DNA of 64,000 bases from the NCBI GenBank assembly GCA_015075405.1, contig JABTUK010000002.1, forward strand, positions 248,001 to 312,000, read 5' to 3'. A program made the position numbers and the translations under genes. This DNA is from Anaerolineales bacterium. Lineage in GTDB: Bacteria > Chloroflexota > Anaerolineae > 4572-78 > J111. Positions 8,265-17,582 of the stretch are shown here, piece after piece; position 1 is the stretch's first letter, and each line of letters begins with the position of its first letter. A model generated the notes under the pieces. The model did not search any database and was not told where the DNA came from. It worked only from the letters and a program-made list of their open reading frames with translations.

Positions 8265-8292
8265 CGTAATCACATTGTTTCCACTGATCCAA

Positions 8293-11200
8293 TTATTCCG
8301 ACTCGTGACCGTTGTTTTGGGTAAGGGGCAGCCAAAAGTAAAAGGTGCTGCCTTGATTGAGTTGGCTTTCAACGGCCACCCGGCCCTGGTGGGCTTCGAC
8401 AATTTGCTTGACAATAGCCAGCCCCAGGCCCGACCCCTTGTACTGGCGCGAACCAACCGGACGCCCGGCCTGGTAAAACTTGTCAAAAATCCGGTCTATT
8501 GCCTCCGGGGGAATTCCGGCCCCGTAATCCTGCACCGAAAACTTAACCATTTCGCCATCCAACTCGGCGGCAATTCTGATCTCACTGTCGGGCCGGCTGA
8601 ATTTAATAGCGTTACCGATGAGGTTATCAAATACCTGGCCGACTCGGTCAACATCTACTAACAGAGGAGGCAAATCGGGCGCGCTGGCAGCCACCAATTG
8701 GATGTCAAACTTGGCGGCGCTGGCGGTAGCTCCCTCAATGGCCTGGGTGATAAGTCGATCGGGGCTGATTAAATCAAAACGCAGGTGGCCCGATTCGACT
8801 TTTTGCATCGAGACAATATCTTCAACCAGACGAATGACCGCAAAAGTTTTTTGGGAGATCAACTCCAGTTTCTCTTTCATCAGCGGCGACAACTCGCCCA
8901 ACTCGCCTTCCAAAATCAACTCAATATAAGCGCGAATAAAGGTGAGCGGGGTGCGGAGTTCGTGCGAGACATTTTGGACAAATTCCGACTTTAAGCGGTT
9001 GGCCTCCTGAACTTCTTCCAGAGCAGCTTCCAGTTCGATGGCTCGCTGCTCCAGGTTAGCGTAGAGGCGGATGTTTTCAATGGCCGTCGAAATTTGGGCA
9101 GCGGTAATAGTTAACAGGCGGCCTTCCGCTGGCCCAAAAGCATTCGGTTCGTGATCGTCAATAGCTAGAGCGCCTAAAAGATTATCCTTGACAATTAAGG
9201 GCACAAGCATGACCGAACGTATCGGCAAAAAATCATCGGGGAGATTGTCGCTATCGGACGACAGGTTTAGCCGGCCTGAACCGATTTCGTTCAGCAGGTC
9301 AGGGATATGAATCGGCTGTAACTTTTTGGCCAAACCTTCGGCCAGTTTGGTCAAAATAGCAATGGCGGAGGAATTTTCTTTTCCCTCGTGCCAGCCGCTG
9401 CAAGCCTTTAAAATCAAGGCGTCGTGATTATCAACTTTTTCTTGTAAAAAGAGGCTACAACCGCTGCAATCCAGAGCGTGTCTCAAAATGGTCACGGTAG
9501 ACCGGCTCACCTGGTCCAGGTCTATCACTTTGGTCATCTGGTCGGCAAAGGTGTAGAGAGTTGATACTTCGGCCAGGCGTTGGTTGGTTTCGTTAAACAG
9601 GCGGGCATTATAAATAGCCACAGCGGCCTGGCTGGCAAAAGCCGAGAGCAGGGCTTCGTCTTCGGTGGTAAAAGCGCCGCCCCCCAGTTTATTGGCGACT
9701 TCCAAGACCCCAATCGCCTCGTTTTTAACAATCAAGGGGATGGCGATCAAGTTGGTAATAAGCTGAGAGCGGGGCGAAAACTGTACAAATCTATCATCTT
9801 GAGCGACATCATTGATGCGCAACGGCTGGCGATGTTTGAAAGTCCAGCCGACGGTTCCTTCACCGTATTGATAAACCGGCACAGGTTCATGGGACACCGG
9901 CCCGGTGCTATAGGAAGCTGTTTCTCGAATGGGTTGATTTTCGTTGCCGTCCAGATATACGCTGGTATATTCGGCCTTGAGCAAAGCGCCGACGCGCTGG
10001 ACAATCGTATTCAAAATGTCCTGCAAATCCAGGGTGTTGATAACTCGGCTGGCTTCGAGCAGGCCGGCCAGTTGCTCGATATGGCTCTGTGTTTCGCTAA
10101 ACAAACGAGCATTTTCAATGGCAATGGCTACCGAGGAGGCAATAAATTCCAGGGTCACTTCGTCGTCACGGCTAAAAGGCCGGCCATCTTGCCGGTTGAT
10201 GGCTTCCATCACGCCGAGGATCTTGCCGTGAATCTGTACCGGCACGGCCAGCAAAGAACGAGTTTTGAAGTCAATGGCAGCATCAATCTCGCTGAAGTGA
10301 CGCGAGTCCATCGCTACATTATCAACCCGGATGGTTTGCCCGGTTTCGACGACCGACCAGGCAATACCCTGGCCGGGTTTGAGGGTAAACGAGGTGATAT
10401 TTTCCGAGCCGGGACCGACGGCTACGGCAAACCGCAGTTCATCATTTTCCAGCAGCATCAGCGAGACGCCTTCAACCTGAAAGAGGGCATTTACCCGGCC
10501 CAGAATATTGGGCAGCATCACATTTAAATCGTGAGAGCCGGAGATAACCGCCCCAATTTGGTTAAAAGCGCCCAGTTCCGCCATGCGGCGGTCCCGTTCT
10601 TCAAACAGGCGGGCATTTTCGATAGCAACCGCTAACTGGTCGGCAATAGTTTGCAGCAAAAAGAGGTCGTCGCTGTTGTACTTGTTGGGCAGGTCGCTTT
10701 GCACATCCAAAACGCCCAAAATCTGACCGCCCAGCACCAGGGGCACGGCCAGTTCCGACTGCGTTTCGACCGGCAAATAGCTCAGCGGTTTGTACTCGCT
10801 TTGGGCCATCTGGTTGACCAGCATGGGTTCAACCGCCGCGGCTACCCGGCCAATGACAGTATCGTGATCAATGGCCAGGCTGGAAAAATTGGGCGAAAGC
10901 GCTTTGACATTAATATTAGAGGCCGCCTTGAGGGTAATGCGGGTTTCGGTGGTATCAATCAGGAAAATAGAGGTGAATTTGTATTCAAAATCCTGGCTCA
11001 AGCTCTGGACGGCATAATTGAGGAGGGCATCCAGGTCTAAAATGGCGGCGATGCGCCGGCTCAACTGGGCTACAGTTTCAAGCTGTTTGTTTTTTTGGCG
11101 GATATGACGAGTGCGTGGCTCTTCCAGAAACGTTTCGATGGCGCTGGGGAGTAAGCGCATAAAGCCGATATAGATGGCGGGGGAATCGGCCTCGGGCAAA

Positions 11201-11511
11201 GGATAGAGCATAAGTTCGATGGGCTTGAGATGACTTCCTGCTTGCAGCATAAGGGCCAGTGAAGGAATTGTTTGCAGATAACCGCTGGCTAACTGCATTA
11301 ACAGAGGGCGTAGTTTGTCCTGATTGGCCGCATCAAACAGGTTCAGCAGGGGGGTATGTTCCAGCAGTGCAGGGACTAGCCCTGCTAGTTCGGCTAGTTC
11401 GGTACAGGGGGGCAGCAGGTTAAATTGGTTATCCAAGAGAAATTGTCGCCAGCCGGAGTAAGCAAAAAACTGGGCGCTATCTTTGGTAAAAACAGCCGGG
11501 GCCATTGCCAT
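8293..11511 (-). CDS. Multi-GAF sensor histidine kinase (1072 aa)
   Basis: A cytoplasmic-looking histidine kinase without membrane spans. After an N-terminal region (1-150) come four GAF domains in tandem (about 160-300, 310-460, 480-640 and 650-810), each ending in the typical A-I-x-N-A-R-L-F/Y segment. The phospho-acceptor is His850 in NVSHELRTPL; the ATPase has an N box (NLIGNAIKF), G1 (DYGAGIP) and G2 (GSGLGLAIV). Its start codon follows the stop of the small membrane gene without a gap (TAAATG), so translation is coupled. The GAF ligands are unknown and no response regulator is adjacent. Confidence 0.93.
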   Translation of the reverse strand: MAMAPAVFTKDSAQFFAYSGWRQFLLDNQFNLLPPCTELAELAGLVPALLEHTPLLNLFDAANQDKLRPLLMQLASGYLQTIPSLALMLQAGSHLKPIELMLYPLPEADSPAIYIGFMRLLPSAIETFLEEPRTRHIRQKNKQLETVAQLSRRIAAILDLDALLNYAVQSLSQDFEYKFTSIFLIDTTETRITLKAASNINVKALSPNFSSLAIDHDTVIGRVAAAVEPMLVNQMAQSEYKPLSYLPVETQSELAVPLVLGGQILGVLDVQSDLPNKYNSDDLFLLQTIADQLAVAIENARLFEERDRRMAELGAFNQIGAVISGSHDLNVMLPNILGRVNALFQVEGVSLMLLENDELRFAVAVGPGSENITSFTLKPGQGIAWSVVETGQTIRVDNVAMDSRHFSEIDAAIDFKTRSLLAVPVQIHGKILGVMEAINRQDGRPFSRDDEVTLEFIASSVAIAIENARLFSETQSHIEQLAGLLEASRVINTLDLQDILNTIVQRVGALLKAEYTSVYLDGNENQPIRETASYSTGPVSHEPVPVYQYGEGTVGWTFKHRQPLRINDVAQDDRFVQFSPRSQLITNLIAIPLIVKNEAIGVLEVANKLGGGAFTTEDEALLSAFASQAAVAIYNARLFNETNQRLAEVSTLYTFADQMTKVIDLDQVSRSTVTILRHALDCSGCSLFLQEKVDNHDALILKACSGWHEGKENSSAIAILTKLAEGLAKKLQPIHIPDLLNEIGSGRLNLSSDSDNLPDDFLPIRSVMLVPLIVKDNLLGALAIDDHEPNAFGPAEGRLLTITAAQISTAIENIRLYANLEQRAIELEAALEEVQEANRLKSEFVQNVSHELRTPLTFIRAYIELILEGELGELSPLMKEKLELISQKTFAVIRLVEDIVSMQKVESGHLRFDLISPDRLITQAIEGATASAAKFDIQLVAASAPDLPPLLVDVDRVGQVFDNLIGNAIKFSRPDSEIRIAAELDGEMVKFSVQDYGAGIPPEAIDRIFDKFYQAGRPVGSRQYKGSGLGLAIVKQIVEAHQGRVAVESQLNQGSTFYFWLPLTQNNGHESE

Positions 11512-11850
11512 TTATCCGTTACGTTCCACTACCAGCCAGCTCCAATAACGCCAGGTAATTACCAGGCCAATGGTCACGCCAATAGTAACTGGTACGTAAT
11601 AGACAAGCAGCACAAACCAGGAGGAAAGGAGCCAAGTTTGGACATTGGCTGGCATTAAATCGGCGGCCATAACCAGGAGTTGGGCAATCCACCCGACGAG
11701 CAAAAGGACCAGGGCCACATAATAATAACGATATTGAGGCCGCATCTTTATGACCGAGCCAAATCTTTCGGAAAGTTTAGCCAGGATATAAAACAGAATC
11801 AGCACCGAGAGAGTTCCCAGTGCGCCCAATAGCGACCCTAGCGCAATCAA
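11512..11850 (-). CDS. Small membrane protein, three or four helices
   Basis: A 112-residue integral membrane protein with hydrophobic spans at about 5-25, 44-65 and 73-97, ending in a polar tail (WLVVERNG). I do not recognise a family. Its start overlaps the stop of the upstream membrane gene by four bases (ATGA) and its stop abuts the histidine kinase start, so the three genes are translationally coupled. By position it could be a membrane anchor or input module for the soluble kinase. Confidence 0.75.
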   Translation of the reverse strand: MIALGSLLGALGTLSVLILFYILAKLSERFGSVIKMRPQYRYYYVALVLLLVGWIAQLLVMAADLMPANVQTWLLSSWFVLLVYYVPVTIGVTIGLVITWRYWSWLVVERNG

Positions 11851-12140
11851 GAGCGCCCCCCAATCATGAGCCTTAATAAAAAGAGGCCAAATCCGCCTAC
11901 CACCAAACCGCCCAAAAAGCGCAGAATATCTCCCCCCAAATCACCTACAATCGTCGGAGCCAGAAAAGCGTATCGAACAGCCGCCAGGGCAAAGAGCGCA
12001 ATAGAGACAAAAAATGAGGGATAATAAGAGCGCCGGCCTGATTTCTTTTGATAAAAACGGCCAATGGCAAATAAAAAAAAGAGGAGGATACAGACTACTG
12101 CCCAGATGTAGATGGTTAAGATACTGCTCACAAGGTTCAT
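11847..12140 (-). CDS. Small membrane protein, three helices
   Basis: A 97-residue protein with spans at about 6-26, 44-65 and 70-92, separated by a basic loop (YQKKSGRRSYY) that suggests a cytoplasmic side. No family is recognised. It is the first gene of the coupled membrane/membrane/kinase unit and lies 128 bases downstream of the KaiC-like gene, so it may belong to the same transcript. Confidence 0.72.
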   Translation of the reverse strand: MNLVSSILTIYIWAVVCILLFFLFAIGRFYQKKSGRRSYYPSFFVSIALFALAAVRYAFLAPTIVGDLGGDILRFLGGLVVGGFGLFLLRLMIGGRS

Positions 12141-12268
12141 ACGTTTTTCTAATCCTGGTAGTTAACTAGTCGCAGAACGGATGAGGCCCACCACAAGACC
12201 CTTCCGAAACTCATCCGTATGGCTTACAGAGGAACAAGCTTGCGGAATGGCGCGGGCATTTGGCGTTT

Positions 12269-13033
12269 TTAACGTTTAACAAAAGCTTCGACAAAAGAGT
12301 CGGCCATACGGCGTGGACTGCCGCTTAAAATACCTTCACGGCCCTCAAACTTAGATTGAACCTCAAGGCCATGCTCGGTAATTTCATACTGTCGAATATC
12401 TTTGGCATGGTCACTGCCGCGCATTTTTAACACCAACAGCGCCTTGCGAATAGTTGACTCGATTTCCACATAACGCAGCATCAAGTAAGAGTCAACCACA
12501 AAACTGATGCTGTTATTTTCTGGGGACTCGCCTAACAGTACCGGGCTTTCACGGGTGAAGATACTGGTTAAGCCCAGTCGTTTGAGGGCATTGATAAAAC
12601 CAAACTCAAGATTGCGTAGTTCAACGGGGTCTTGAGTGAGACGGGCAAAGTGAGTAACACTATCAACCACCACTCGTCCGGCCCCCGACTGATTGACGTA
12701 ACTTTCAATCATGCCGCCCACGCTCTCTACATCTAGCCGGCTCACTTCGGGGCTGGTCATCACAACTTTTAGCAGCCCCTTTTTTTCCAAATCCACAAAA
12801 TCCCAGCCAAAAGCAGCTGCATCGTGATAATATTGCTGAGGGAACTCCTCAAAAGTAATAATAAGCCCAGGCTCTTTGGCTTGAACGATGCCACTGTAAA
12901 TAAATTGCATGCCCAGTGTGGTTTTACCAGTACCCGGAGCGCCTTCTACTAAATTGGCAGTTCCTCTGACAAAACCACCCCCCAGCATTTCATCAAGACC
13001 GGTGATACCTGTTTTAACTCGATCCGTATCCAT
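12269..13033 (-). CDS. KaiC-like RecA-superfamily ATPase
   Basis: A 254-residue single KaiC domain. It begins with the family signature TGITGLDEMLGGGFVRG, followed by the Walker A GAPGTGKTT (about 31-39), a catalytic Glu pair in ITFEEFP, and Walker B RVVVDSVT (about 120). Such single-domain KaiC proteins in bacteria are usually signalling ATPases associated with histidine kinases or archaellum/motility regulators, not clocks. The upstream winged-helix-like gene and the downstream histidine kinase support a signalling role. kaiA and kaiB genes are absent here. Confidence 0.88.
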   Translation of the reverse strand: MDTDRVKTGITGLDEMLGGGFVRGTANLVEGAPGTGKTTLGMQFIYSGIVQAKEPGLIITFEEFPQQYYHDAAAFGWDFVDLEKKGLLKVVMTSPEVSRLDVESVGGMIESYVNQSGAGRVVVDSVTHFARLTQDPVELRNLEFGFINALKRLGLTSIFTRESPVLLGESPENNSISFVVDSYLMLRYVEIESTIRKALLVLKMRGSDHAKDIRQYEITEHGLEVQSKFEGREGILSGSPRRMADSFVEAFVKR

Positions 13034-13237
13034 ACCTAAGGCTCCCTTGTGTTGGAATATTTATTGAAGCTGGATAAAAGTAATACTTTCAGAAAGTTTG
13101 AGCACAATTTGATCAGGTTAAGTGGTAATTTAATTAGCAAGTAGGGGGATGAGGAAAAAAAATAAATATCCCTTGATTTAGATAACTACAGAAAAGGGCG
13201 GCAATACGGTTAATAAGCCATTCAAGTCGCTGCCGGG

Positions 13238-13633
13238 TTAACGCATGCCTCGAATAATATGATAAACCGCTTTGACCCTAAAATGCCGATCTTCACACGC
13301 CAGAATAAACTGATCTACCAAAGCGCGCATCTCCTCGTCGGTAGCAAGCGAATAAATAGCCGTATTTTCCATTACTTTTTTGCCCATAATGCCGCTTTCG
13401 ACCAGATCTTCTAACTCGGGTTTTACGGCATCTGCATTTCTACCGGCGTATTTGGCAATATTTTCAACCGTATCAGCCGTATGAGGATTTTCGTAAAAGA
13501 ATCTGACCAGGTCCCATTTGATGAAAGAATTCACCTTTGTCTTGACAAAGTCAAGCAGTGTGGGATCCATATCATCCATAAGTCGGGCCGTAAAGTCGTC
13601 GCCGTTCGCAGTCAAAGCCTGATCCTCCTTCAA
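13238..13633 (-). CDS. Winged-helix-like regulator (131 aa)
   Basis: A small acidic protein whose middle part (about 38-105) reads as a winged helix: the FIKWDLVRFFYENPHTADTV helix region, ENIAKYAGRNADAVKPELEDL as helix-turn-helix, then MENTAIYSLA as wing strands. Marker residues of ArsR/MarR families are lacking, so only the fold class is proposed. It sits 204 bases upstream of the KaiC-like ATPase on the same strand. An AAGGAGG ribosome site is 5 bases before the ATG. It may act as the DNA-binding partner of the ATPase, by analogy with other KaiC-like/HTH gene pairs. Confidence 0.7.
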   Translation of the reverse strand: MKEDQALTANGDDFTARLMDDMDPTLLDFVKTKVNSFIKWDLVRFFYENPHTADTVENIAKYAGRNADAVKPELEDLVESGIMGKKVMENTAIYSLATDEEMRALVDQFILACEDRHFRVKAVYHIIRGMR

Positions 13634-13806
13634 TCGTCAGAAGATTGTAACAGTTCGCAGATGATGGGATGCGAGCTGAGATGAGAGCAGAAACACTTCT
13701 CTGACTTGAGTTTTCATATGCCAAGGGAACAACCTTTAAGTTCTATGTTATCACTTTCGGACAGAATTTGCAACAGGATCAAATAACTAATCTTGTAAAT
13801 TTCACA

Positions 13807-16800
13807 TTAACGCCGCCGAGCCTTATCTGGTTTCTTTTTGTTGCCGTAGCCACCCGGAGCAGTCTCAGCTTTCACGGGCGTTTGAACCATTCCACCCCCG
13901 TTACCGCCCAACGAATCCGATTTCATGTGGCAGTGTTTGTACTTTTTGCCACTGCCGCAGTGACACAAATCATTGCGGCCCAGTGTTTTTTGCACCCGCA
14001 CCGGCTCTGGAGCCTGCTTGGTTGCCCCCGGTGTGCCGGCCTGGGTCTGGCTCTGACCGGCTGCCACCGCATCGGGATGGATGGCCTGCACATTGCGCGG
14101 GCGAGGCGCTTCTTTGAGCATCGTAGTAGCGGGGGGATGGTGATAAATTCGCCGGACCACCTCTTCCTGCACCGCCGCCCGAAGCTGACCGTACATCTCG
14201 AAGGCATCCTTTTGAAAGGCTACCAGCGGGTCCTGCTGACCGTAGGCCCGCAGCCCAATCCCCTGGCGCAGTTCGTCGAGCGCGGTCAAATGGCGCACCC
14301 ACAGCATATCCATAATTTGCAGCATCAACATCCGTTCCCACTGCCGCAGGTTTTCTGCGCCAACGGCCTGTTCCATCTCCTCATACCGCTGCTCGGCCAT
14401 CTCCTGGATTTGCTCTTCAATTTCCTCGGCCGATAGATTCTCCCAGGCCTGGGAGGTCAGGGTAGCAGGCATAGGGACAATAATACGCACGGCGCTGTGC
14501 AAGGCGGCCAAATCCCACTCGTCGGGGTCTTCGCTGCCGGTAAAATTCTGCACCAGGCCGCTCAAATGGTCGGCAATCATATTTTGAATGTTCTCTTTGA
14601 GGCTGCTGCTGGCCAGGATGCGCCGCCGCTCGGCATAGGTCACTTCGCGCTGCTGGTTAATCACATCATCATATTTGAGCAGGTGCTTGCGGATATCGAA
14701 GTTATGACCTTCGACTTTGGTTTGGGCGTTCTCGATAGATTTGCTGACAATCCCGGCTTCAATGGGTACGTCCTCCTCTACCCCAAACCGATCCATCAAG
14801 TTAGCCACATTCTGCCCGCCAAAGCGCCGCATCAAATCATCTTGCAGCGACACGTAAAAACGACTGGAACCGGGGTCGCCCTGCCGCCCGGCCCGACCGC
14901 GCAACTGGTTATCAATCCGCCGGGCTTCGTGGCGCTCCGTGCCGATCACGTGCAGGCCGCCCAACTCAATCACTTTTTGCTTATCTTTGGCTACAATCTC
15001 GCTCCATTTGCGCAGGGTTGACTCCCACAGCGCCGGGTCAATCTCGGTCAAATCGTAGCCCTGCTTGCGTAGTTCATCGCGGGCCAATCCTTCGGGGTTG
15101 CCACCTAGCAAAATGTCAACCCCGCGCCCGGCCATGTTGGTGGCAATCGTCACCGTGCCGGGCCGCCCGGCCTGGGTGATAATCGTCGCTTCGCGCTCGT
15201 GCTGCTTGGCATTGAGGACTTCGTGCTTGACTCCCTGCCGGTCGAGTAAATTGGCCAGGTATTCCGAAGTCTCGATGGCAATCGTGCCCACCAGAATTGG
15301 CTGGCCGCTCTGCTGGCGCGTCTTGATTTCGTCAACCAGCGCTTTGAACTTGGCCTGCGGGTTTTTGTAAACCACGTCTGGGTAATCCACCCGCTTGCGG
15401 TAAAGCTCACTGCCATCGGGGCTGCGATAAATCGTCACCTCGGCCCCGTCTTCCTTGTGCGACTCCTTAATCAATGTGCCTTGTATGGCCCGGTATTCGA
15501 TATTGGTCGGCAGCACCACCACATCCAAATTGTAAATGGCCCCAAATTCCTCGGCTTCGGTTTCGGCGGTCCCGGTCATCCCGGCCAGTTTGTTGTACAT
15601 ACGGAAGAAATTCTGAAAGGTGATGGTGGCCCAGGTAAAGCTCTCGTGGCGCACGTGAACGCCCTCTTTAGCCTCGATGGCCTGGTGCAGGCCCTCGCTG
15701 TAACGCCGCCCGTGCATCAAGCGCCCGGTGAACTCGTCCACAATGATCACTTCGCCGTTCTGGACCACGTAATCCACATCGCGTTTGAAGAGTACATTGG
15801 CCCGCAGGGCATTGTCCAAATAAGGCGTCATAGAGGCGCTCTCGCCTTCGTACAGGTTCTCAACCCCCAATGCCCGTTCGATTTTCTCGATGCCGCGCTC
15901 GGTCAGATACACGATGCGCGATTTCTCGTCCACCACATAATCGCCATCCGGGTTCTCCCCTTCAACGCTCTCATCGCTGCTGCGTTTGAGCGGGCGGACC
16001 AGTTGGGCAAAGCGTTGGTACAACTCGCTGCTTTCCTCGGCCTGGCCGGAGATAATCAGCGGGGTGCGGGCTTCGTCAATCAGGATGTTGTCCACCTCGT
16101 CAATGATGGCGTAGTGCAGTTCCCGTTGGGTGGTCCGGCTCAGGTCGGGCACCATATTGTCGCGCAGGTAATCGAAGCCGTACTCATTGTTTGTGCCATA
16201 GGTGATGTCGCAGGCGTAAGCTTCGCGGCGGGTGATTGGTTGTAAATATTGGAAGCGATCATCGTTGTTGTGATAATCGGGGTTGTATTTGAACGAGGCT
16301 TGATCTACCCCGCCGTTGCCTGCGCTTTGAATCACCGCCACACTTAACCCTAGCTTATGATAGACCGGCCCCATCCACTGGCAGTCGCGCTTGGCCAGGT
16401 AATCGTTCACGGTGATGACATGCGCCCCTCGCCCCATCAAAGCGTTGAGCACCACCGGCATGGTGGCGACCAGCGTTTTACCTTCGCCGGTGCGCATTTC
16501 AACCACTTTGCCTTCGTGCAAAATGGCCCCGCCGACCACCTGCACATCGTATTGGCGCAGCCCGATGGCCCGGCGGCTGGCCTCGCGCACGGCGGCAAAA
16601 ACCTGGGCCTGAATTTCGCCCAGTAATTCGGCTTCCAGTTTGAGCAGCCGCTTCTCCGCTTGCTCTAGTTGCACTTGCAGACGCTGCCGCTCTTGCCTCG
16701 GCGCTTCGACGACTTCTTGCTGCAAGCGGGCCACTTCGGCCCGCATTTCCGCTGTATCTTCGGCCAACTGTTGGCGGAAGCCGGCCAGCAGTTGCCGCAG

Positions 16801-16926
16801 CTCCTCGTCGCTTTTGGCCTGCATGTCCGGCTCAAGCGCCTGGACTTCTTCGACCAGGGGTGTTAATTTTTTGATTTCCCGTTGATTGGGATCGCCCAAG
16901 ACGGCTTTGAAAATATTTTTTAACAT
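13807..16926 (-). CDS. secA: Protein translocase ATPase SecA
   Basis: A 1039-residue SecA, the motor that pushes preproteins through SecYEG. Visible features are the early helix (MLKNIFKAVLGDPNQREIK), Walker A in MRTGEGKTL, the DYLRDNM segment, Walker B IIDEVDNILIDEARTPL, the second motor domain with TNMAGRGVDI and QLRGRAGRQGDPGSSRF, and the C-terminal zinc tail LCHCGSGKKYKHC. It is longer than the usual 830-900 residues because of a charged coiled-coil insert around residues 40-105 and extra sequence before the tail. It is apparently monocistronic. Confidence 0.97.
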   Translation of the reverse strand: MLKNIFKAVLGDPNQREIKKLTPLVEEVQALEPDMQAKSDEELRQLLAGFRQQLAEDTAEMRAEVARLQQEVVEAPRQERQRLQVQLEQAEKRLLKLEAELLGEIQAQVFAAVREASRRAIGLRQYDVQVVGGAILHEGKVVEMRTGEGKTLVATMPVVLNALMGRGAHVITVNDYLAKRDCQWMGPVYHKLGLSVAVIQSAGNGGVDQASFKYNPDYHNNDDRFQYLQPITRREAYACDITYGTNNEYGFDYLRDNMVPDLSRTTQRELHYAIIDEVDNILIDEARTPLIISGQAEESSELYQRFAQLVRPLKRSSDESVEGENPDGDYVVDEKSRIVYLTERGIEKIERALGVENLYEGESASMTPYLDNALRANVLFKRDVDYVVQNGEVIIVDEFTGRLMHGRRYSEGLHQAIEAKEGVHVRHESFTWATITFQNFFRMYNKLAGMTGTAETEAEEFGAIYNLDVVVLPTNIEYRAIQGTLIKESHKEDGAEVTIYRSPDGSELYRKRVDYPDVVYKNPQAKFKALVDEIKTRQQSGQPILVGTIAIETSEYLANLLDRQGVKHEVLNAKQHEREATIITQAGRPGTVTIATNMAGRGVDILLGGNPEGLARDELRKQGYDLTEIDPALWESTLRKWSEIVAKDKQKVIELGGLHVIGTERHEARRIDNQLRGRAGRQGDPGSSRFYVSLQDDLMRRFGGQNVANLMDRFGVEEDVPIEAGIVSKSIENAQTKVEGHNFDIRKHLLKYDDVINQQREVTYAERRRILASSSLKENIQNMIADHLSGLVQNFTGSEDPDEWDLAALHSAVRIIVPMPATLTSQAWENLSAEEIEEQIQEMAEQRYEEMEQAVGAENLRQWERMLMLQIMDMLWVRHLTALDELRQGIGLRAYGQQDPLVAFQKDAFEMYGQLRAAVQEEVVRRIYHHPPATTMLKEAPRPRNVQAIHPDAVAAGQSQTQAGTPGATKQAPEPVRVQKTLGRNDLCHCGSGKKYKHCHMKSDSLGGNGGGMVQTPVKAETAPGGYGNKKKPDKARRR

Positions 16927-16963
16927 AATGGCTGTAAACTCCTATTTGCCTCGAGTCAAGGAG

Positions 16964-17036
16964 GAAAACGTAAAGCGTAATGCCTTTATGAGGATGCGAA
17001 TTTATCGCCAAATCATTACGTTTTACGTATCAATTT
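16964..17036. repeat. Imperfect inverted repeat upstream of secA
   Basis: aacgtaaagcgtaatg on the left pairs with cattacgttttacg on the right, with word repetition inside each arm, around a loop of about 35 bases. It is one of the word-built intergenic hairpins and lies within the predicted 5' region of secA. Confidence 0.6.
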
Positions 17037-17090
17037 CTGGTTAAAACGTGTATCAAAGTATTGTACCACAATTCACCACGCTTCCCAAGA

Positions 17091-17121
17091 AAAAAAGAGC
17101 GCACTTTTCGGGCGCTCTTTA
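17091..17121 (-). terminator. Intrinsic terminator after the HepT gene
   Basis: aaagagcgc and gcgctcttt form the stem around acttttcgg. On the minus strand a run of seven T follows, so it ends the toxin-antitoxin transcript. Confidence 0.88.
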
Positions 17122-17150
17122 CAAGGTTGTAGCTCAAAGTATGACTGTTT

Positions 17151-17582
17151 TTAATTTGTTATTTGCTTGTCTGTAAAGTTCAAAATATAGCTTACAAAGG
17201 TCTCGAAATCGCGCAGATTTTGTTGCAGAATATCGTAGAGTAGAGAGTCATCTACGTCCCAATAGATATGCACCACCCGATTACGAAAACTAACCATTTG
17301 GCGGAGCGTAGGCATAAAACTATCGGGCAAAATACCTTCTTCATTCAACACGGCAAAGGCATCGTAACTATCTTGTGGTGTTCGATAGCCCTCCTCAGCA
17401 GCGAGGTGATGAGCAATATCCAGGCAACATTCGATAGAAACCTGGAGCAAATGCTTGGTGCTCTCAACTTTGGTGAAATCTTGAATAAACTCTTCCCTCG
17501 GATAATCAGCCAAAATAGAGAGTTTATTCTGGTAATTTCGCAGGTTATTCAGAATTGAGGCGAGTGTTTTTGGCTTGACCAC
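17151..17582 (-). CDS. hepT: HepT-like ribonuclease toxin (DUF86)
   Basis: A helical protein of about 143 residues (GTG start at 17582, overlapping the MntA-like gene by 38 bases; the reading frame is open further upstream). It carries the HEPN signature near the C-terminal third, FRNRVVHIYWDVD, which is the R-x4-x-H-x-Y active-site motif of HepT RNases. In the characterised HepT/MntA systems the nucleotidyltransferase neutralises the RNase by adding AMP to the Tyr of this motif, and all required residues are present here. This is a type VII toxin-antitoxin pair by family knowledge. Confidence 0.88.
   Translation of the reverse strand: MVKPKTLASILNNLRNYQNKLSILADYPREEFIQDFTKVESTKHLLQVSIECCLDIAHHLAAEEGYRTPQDSYDAFAVLNEEGILPDSFMPTLRQMVSFRNRVVHIYWDVDDSLLYDILQQNLRDFETFVSYILNFTDKQITN

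Noticed and set aside
9580..10527. Long open frame (315 codons) antisense to the multi-GAF kinase
   Set aside because: Lies wholly inside a gene with clear domains on the other strand; its own translation has no recognisable domain and reflects codon bias of the GC-rich coding strand.
15457..16245. Long open frame antisense to secA
   Set aside because: Shadow of a clearly identified gene with no RBS and no domain.
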